Positions 62,561-64,000 of a stretch of DNA of 64,000 nucleotides are shown one piece after another; position 1 is the first letter of the stretch; each line of letters begins with the position of its first letter. The DNA is from Dicaeum eximium. Its lineage: Eukaryota; Chordata; Aves; Passeriformes; Dicaeidae. The translations under genes and the position numbers were made by a program. The notes beneath the pieces are model-generated. The model was not told the DNA's origin. It made no database searches and saw only the letters and a program-made list of their open reading frames with translations. The stretch lies in the NCBI GenBank assembly GCA_013396995.1, contig VWZP01002200.1, positions 434,001-498,000 on the forward strand. Reading direction: 5' to 3'.

Positions 62561-64000
62561 CTCTGGAACAGCCTGCTGGCTAAACCAGAGGCCAGTCACT
62601 TGCTCTAATCATAAACCCTGCACTTTGGATGTCCCTGAACTGCCTACCACAGCATGCACGATCCAAGCTTCCTGTTGTGAGTAAAGCCCAAAATAACTCT
62701 TAGCTCACCATATCTAGAATTCCAAATACACAAAAACAAGTCAATTGAATTAAACCAGGAAGAAGATACTTTGGATTTGTTTTAGTCATACATTTCACTG
62801 CAAGCTGCTTCAGTCAGTCTTCATTTTGGAAAACCCCATGGGTGTTTGGGTCAACCACTGACCAGTTAGAGTGTCAGTCCAGTGACTTGCCAAACTAATG
62901 TTTACTTCAGGCAAACCTCCTAAGGTAAGGCTAACCTCTCCACTTCACCACGAAGCATATTGTACAGTTAACCCCTAGCATTGCAATTTCCCTCAAGTTG
63001 GAGCATATAGTTTGGGGAAAACCCATGAGCATTCTCACCATCTGAAATGAAAGCTGCTGAATATTTTGCCCTGAAGCCAGACTGCAAAGTGCTATAGAAG
63101 CAAGAGAAAAAAAAAAACCAGAAACTTGACAAGAGAAAATACTTGCGGCTAGTTCTTTTGAAAAGAATCCCATACATAACAGACACCATGAGATCAACTT
63201 CTGTTCTCCTTAGTCATAAAAAAGAGACGCCAATACTACCTAAATATTCATCCCACTTCCACAAAGCAGTTGAAAACACCTATCATACACATACACCAAC
63301 CTCAATCACACTACTGCTTAACTACCTGCTCCCTCCTTAGTTGCAGTCACACCACTTTGTTCCCTTGAAGGACAGTTAAATGTAACATAAAAGCAGATGA
63401 AGTAGAGCCAAACAGTCATATTAAACTGAAGAGCAGGACTTCACCTGAAGGATGCAATTTCCCATCCATATATGCCAAATGGATGTACAGAGTTCGCTTG
63501 ACAAATATCACCTGATAATTTTTTTTTAATTTACTAAACATCCGAGATGGAAATCCTACTCCTCTGCCCTTTTATACACCCAGGTTTAAATAGAAGATAT
63601 TGACTTAGGTGGTCATTTACATCAGAACTGAGACTTCACATCCACAGGCTATGAGGCATTTCCATGGTGTGTGCCATATCTGATGTGATGAGCTAACTCC
63701 CAAATCAATATTTCTTACTTTGATTAATAAGACACAAGGCAGACCTTATCAGCACAGTACAGGAATTAAACACCTATTTTTAAATTATTTGCCTGTTGAC
63801 AGACCACATTTATACTATAAATATAGCAAATACAGCATTAGTATGAGAAAGAAAACAAAAACTTCAATCCCTAAGACCAGTAAAAAATGGTGAGACCATA
63901 AAAATCAACTGGCCATTACAGCTATATGCTAAAGGAACATTATTCAGTGAACTACTTTTTTCATTACAGTAGCTTCTATAAAGGGGAATTCCTTCAGATA
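62561..64000. other. Non-genic unique sequence
   Basis: No gene recognised. An A11 run lies at about 63107-63117 and a T9 run near 63520. The rest is AT-rich with homeodomain-like words near 63720-63850 but nothing distinctive. Confidence 0.5.

Noticed and set aside
1..64000. tRNA, rRNA, CRISPR, bacterial operons or ribosome-binding sites
   Set aside because: No cloverleaf-compatible tRNA boxes, rRNA segments or regularly spaced direct repeats with unique spacers were seen, and all repeat evidence points to a vertebrate (avian) nuclear genome.

Overview
This window looks like nuclear DNA from a bird. The strongest evidence is at least nine fragments of the chicken-repeat-1 (CR1) LINE, seen through its 3' end, its 3' terminal ATTCTATGATT-type repeat and decayed reverse-transcriptase codons. 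There are also three solitary long terminal repeats (LTRs) of endogenous retroviruses. I recognise these from memory as avian families; one resembles songbird LTRs, so a passerine is a tentative guess. The DNA is AT-rich by eye, CpG-poor and repeat-poor, as expected of a gene desert or very long intron on a large avian chromosome.

I find no protein-coding gene. The longest open stretches reach about 171 codons, carry no domain I recognise, overlap one another on both strands, and in two cases lie inside repeats. I see no convincing exon with splice sites, no tRNA, rRNA or CRISPR array, and nothing bacterial.

Layout: 1-17 kb is mostly unique sequence with one CR1 tail (6.14 kb) and A-rich tracts (13.4 and 17.3 kb). 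17.8-18.9 kb carries two CR1 tails in opposite orientation. 25.2-26.8 kb holds two related LTRs placed head to head about 370 bases apart. 26.8-42.5 kb is mostly unique sequence with several AT-rich, homeodomain/SOX/POU-motif-rich blocks that read like conserved non-coding elements. 42.5 kb has another CR1 tail. 49.3-50.2 kb is a CR1 copy split by an LTR, which gives a relative age for the two insertions. 54.5 kb has a CR1 internal fragment. 58.4-58.9 kb is the best regulatory-element candidate. 60.06-60.83 kb is the longest CR1 copy, and 62.0-62.6 kb is a GC-richer avian repeat with five copies of a roughly 50-base internal motif.

No genes are seen to act together here. The functional content, if any, would be distal regulatory DNA, and the calls for that rest on motif reading alone because conservation could not be measured.
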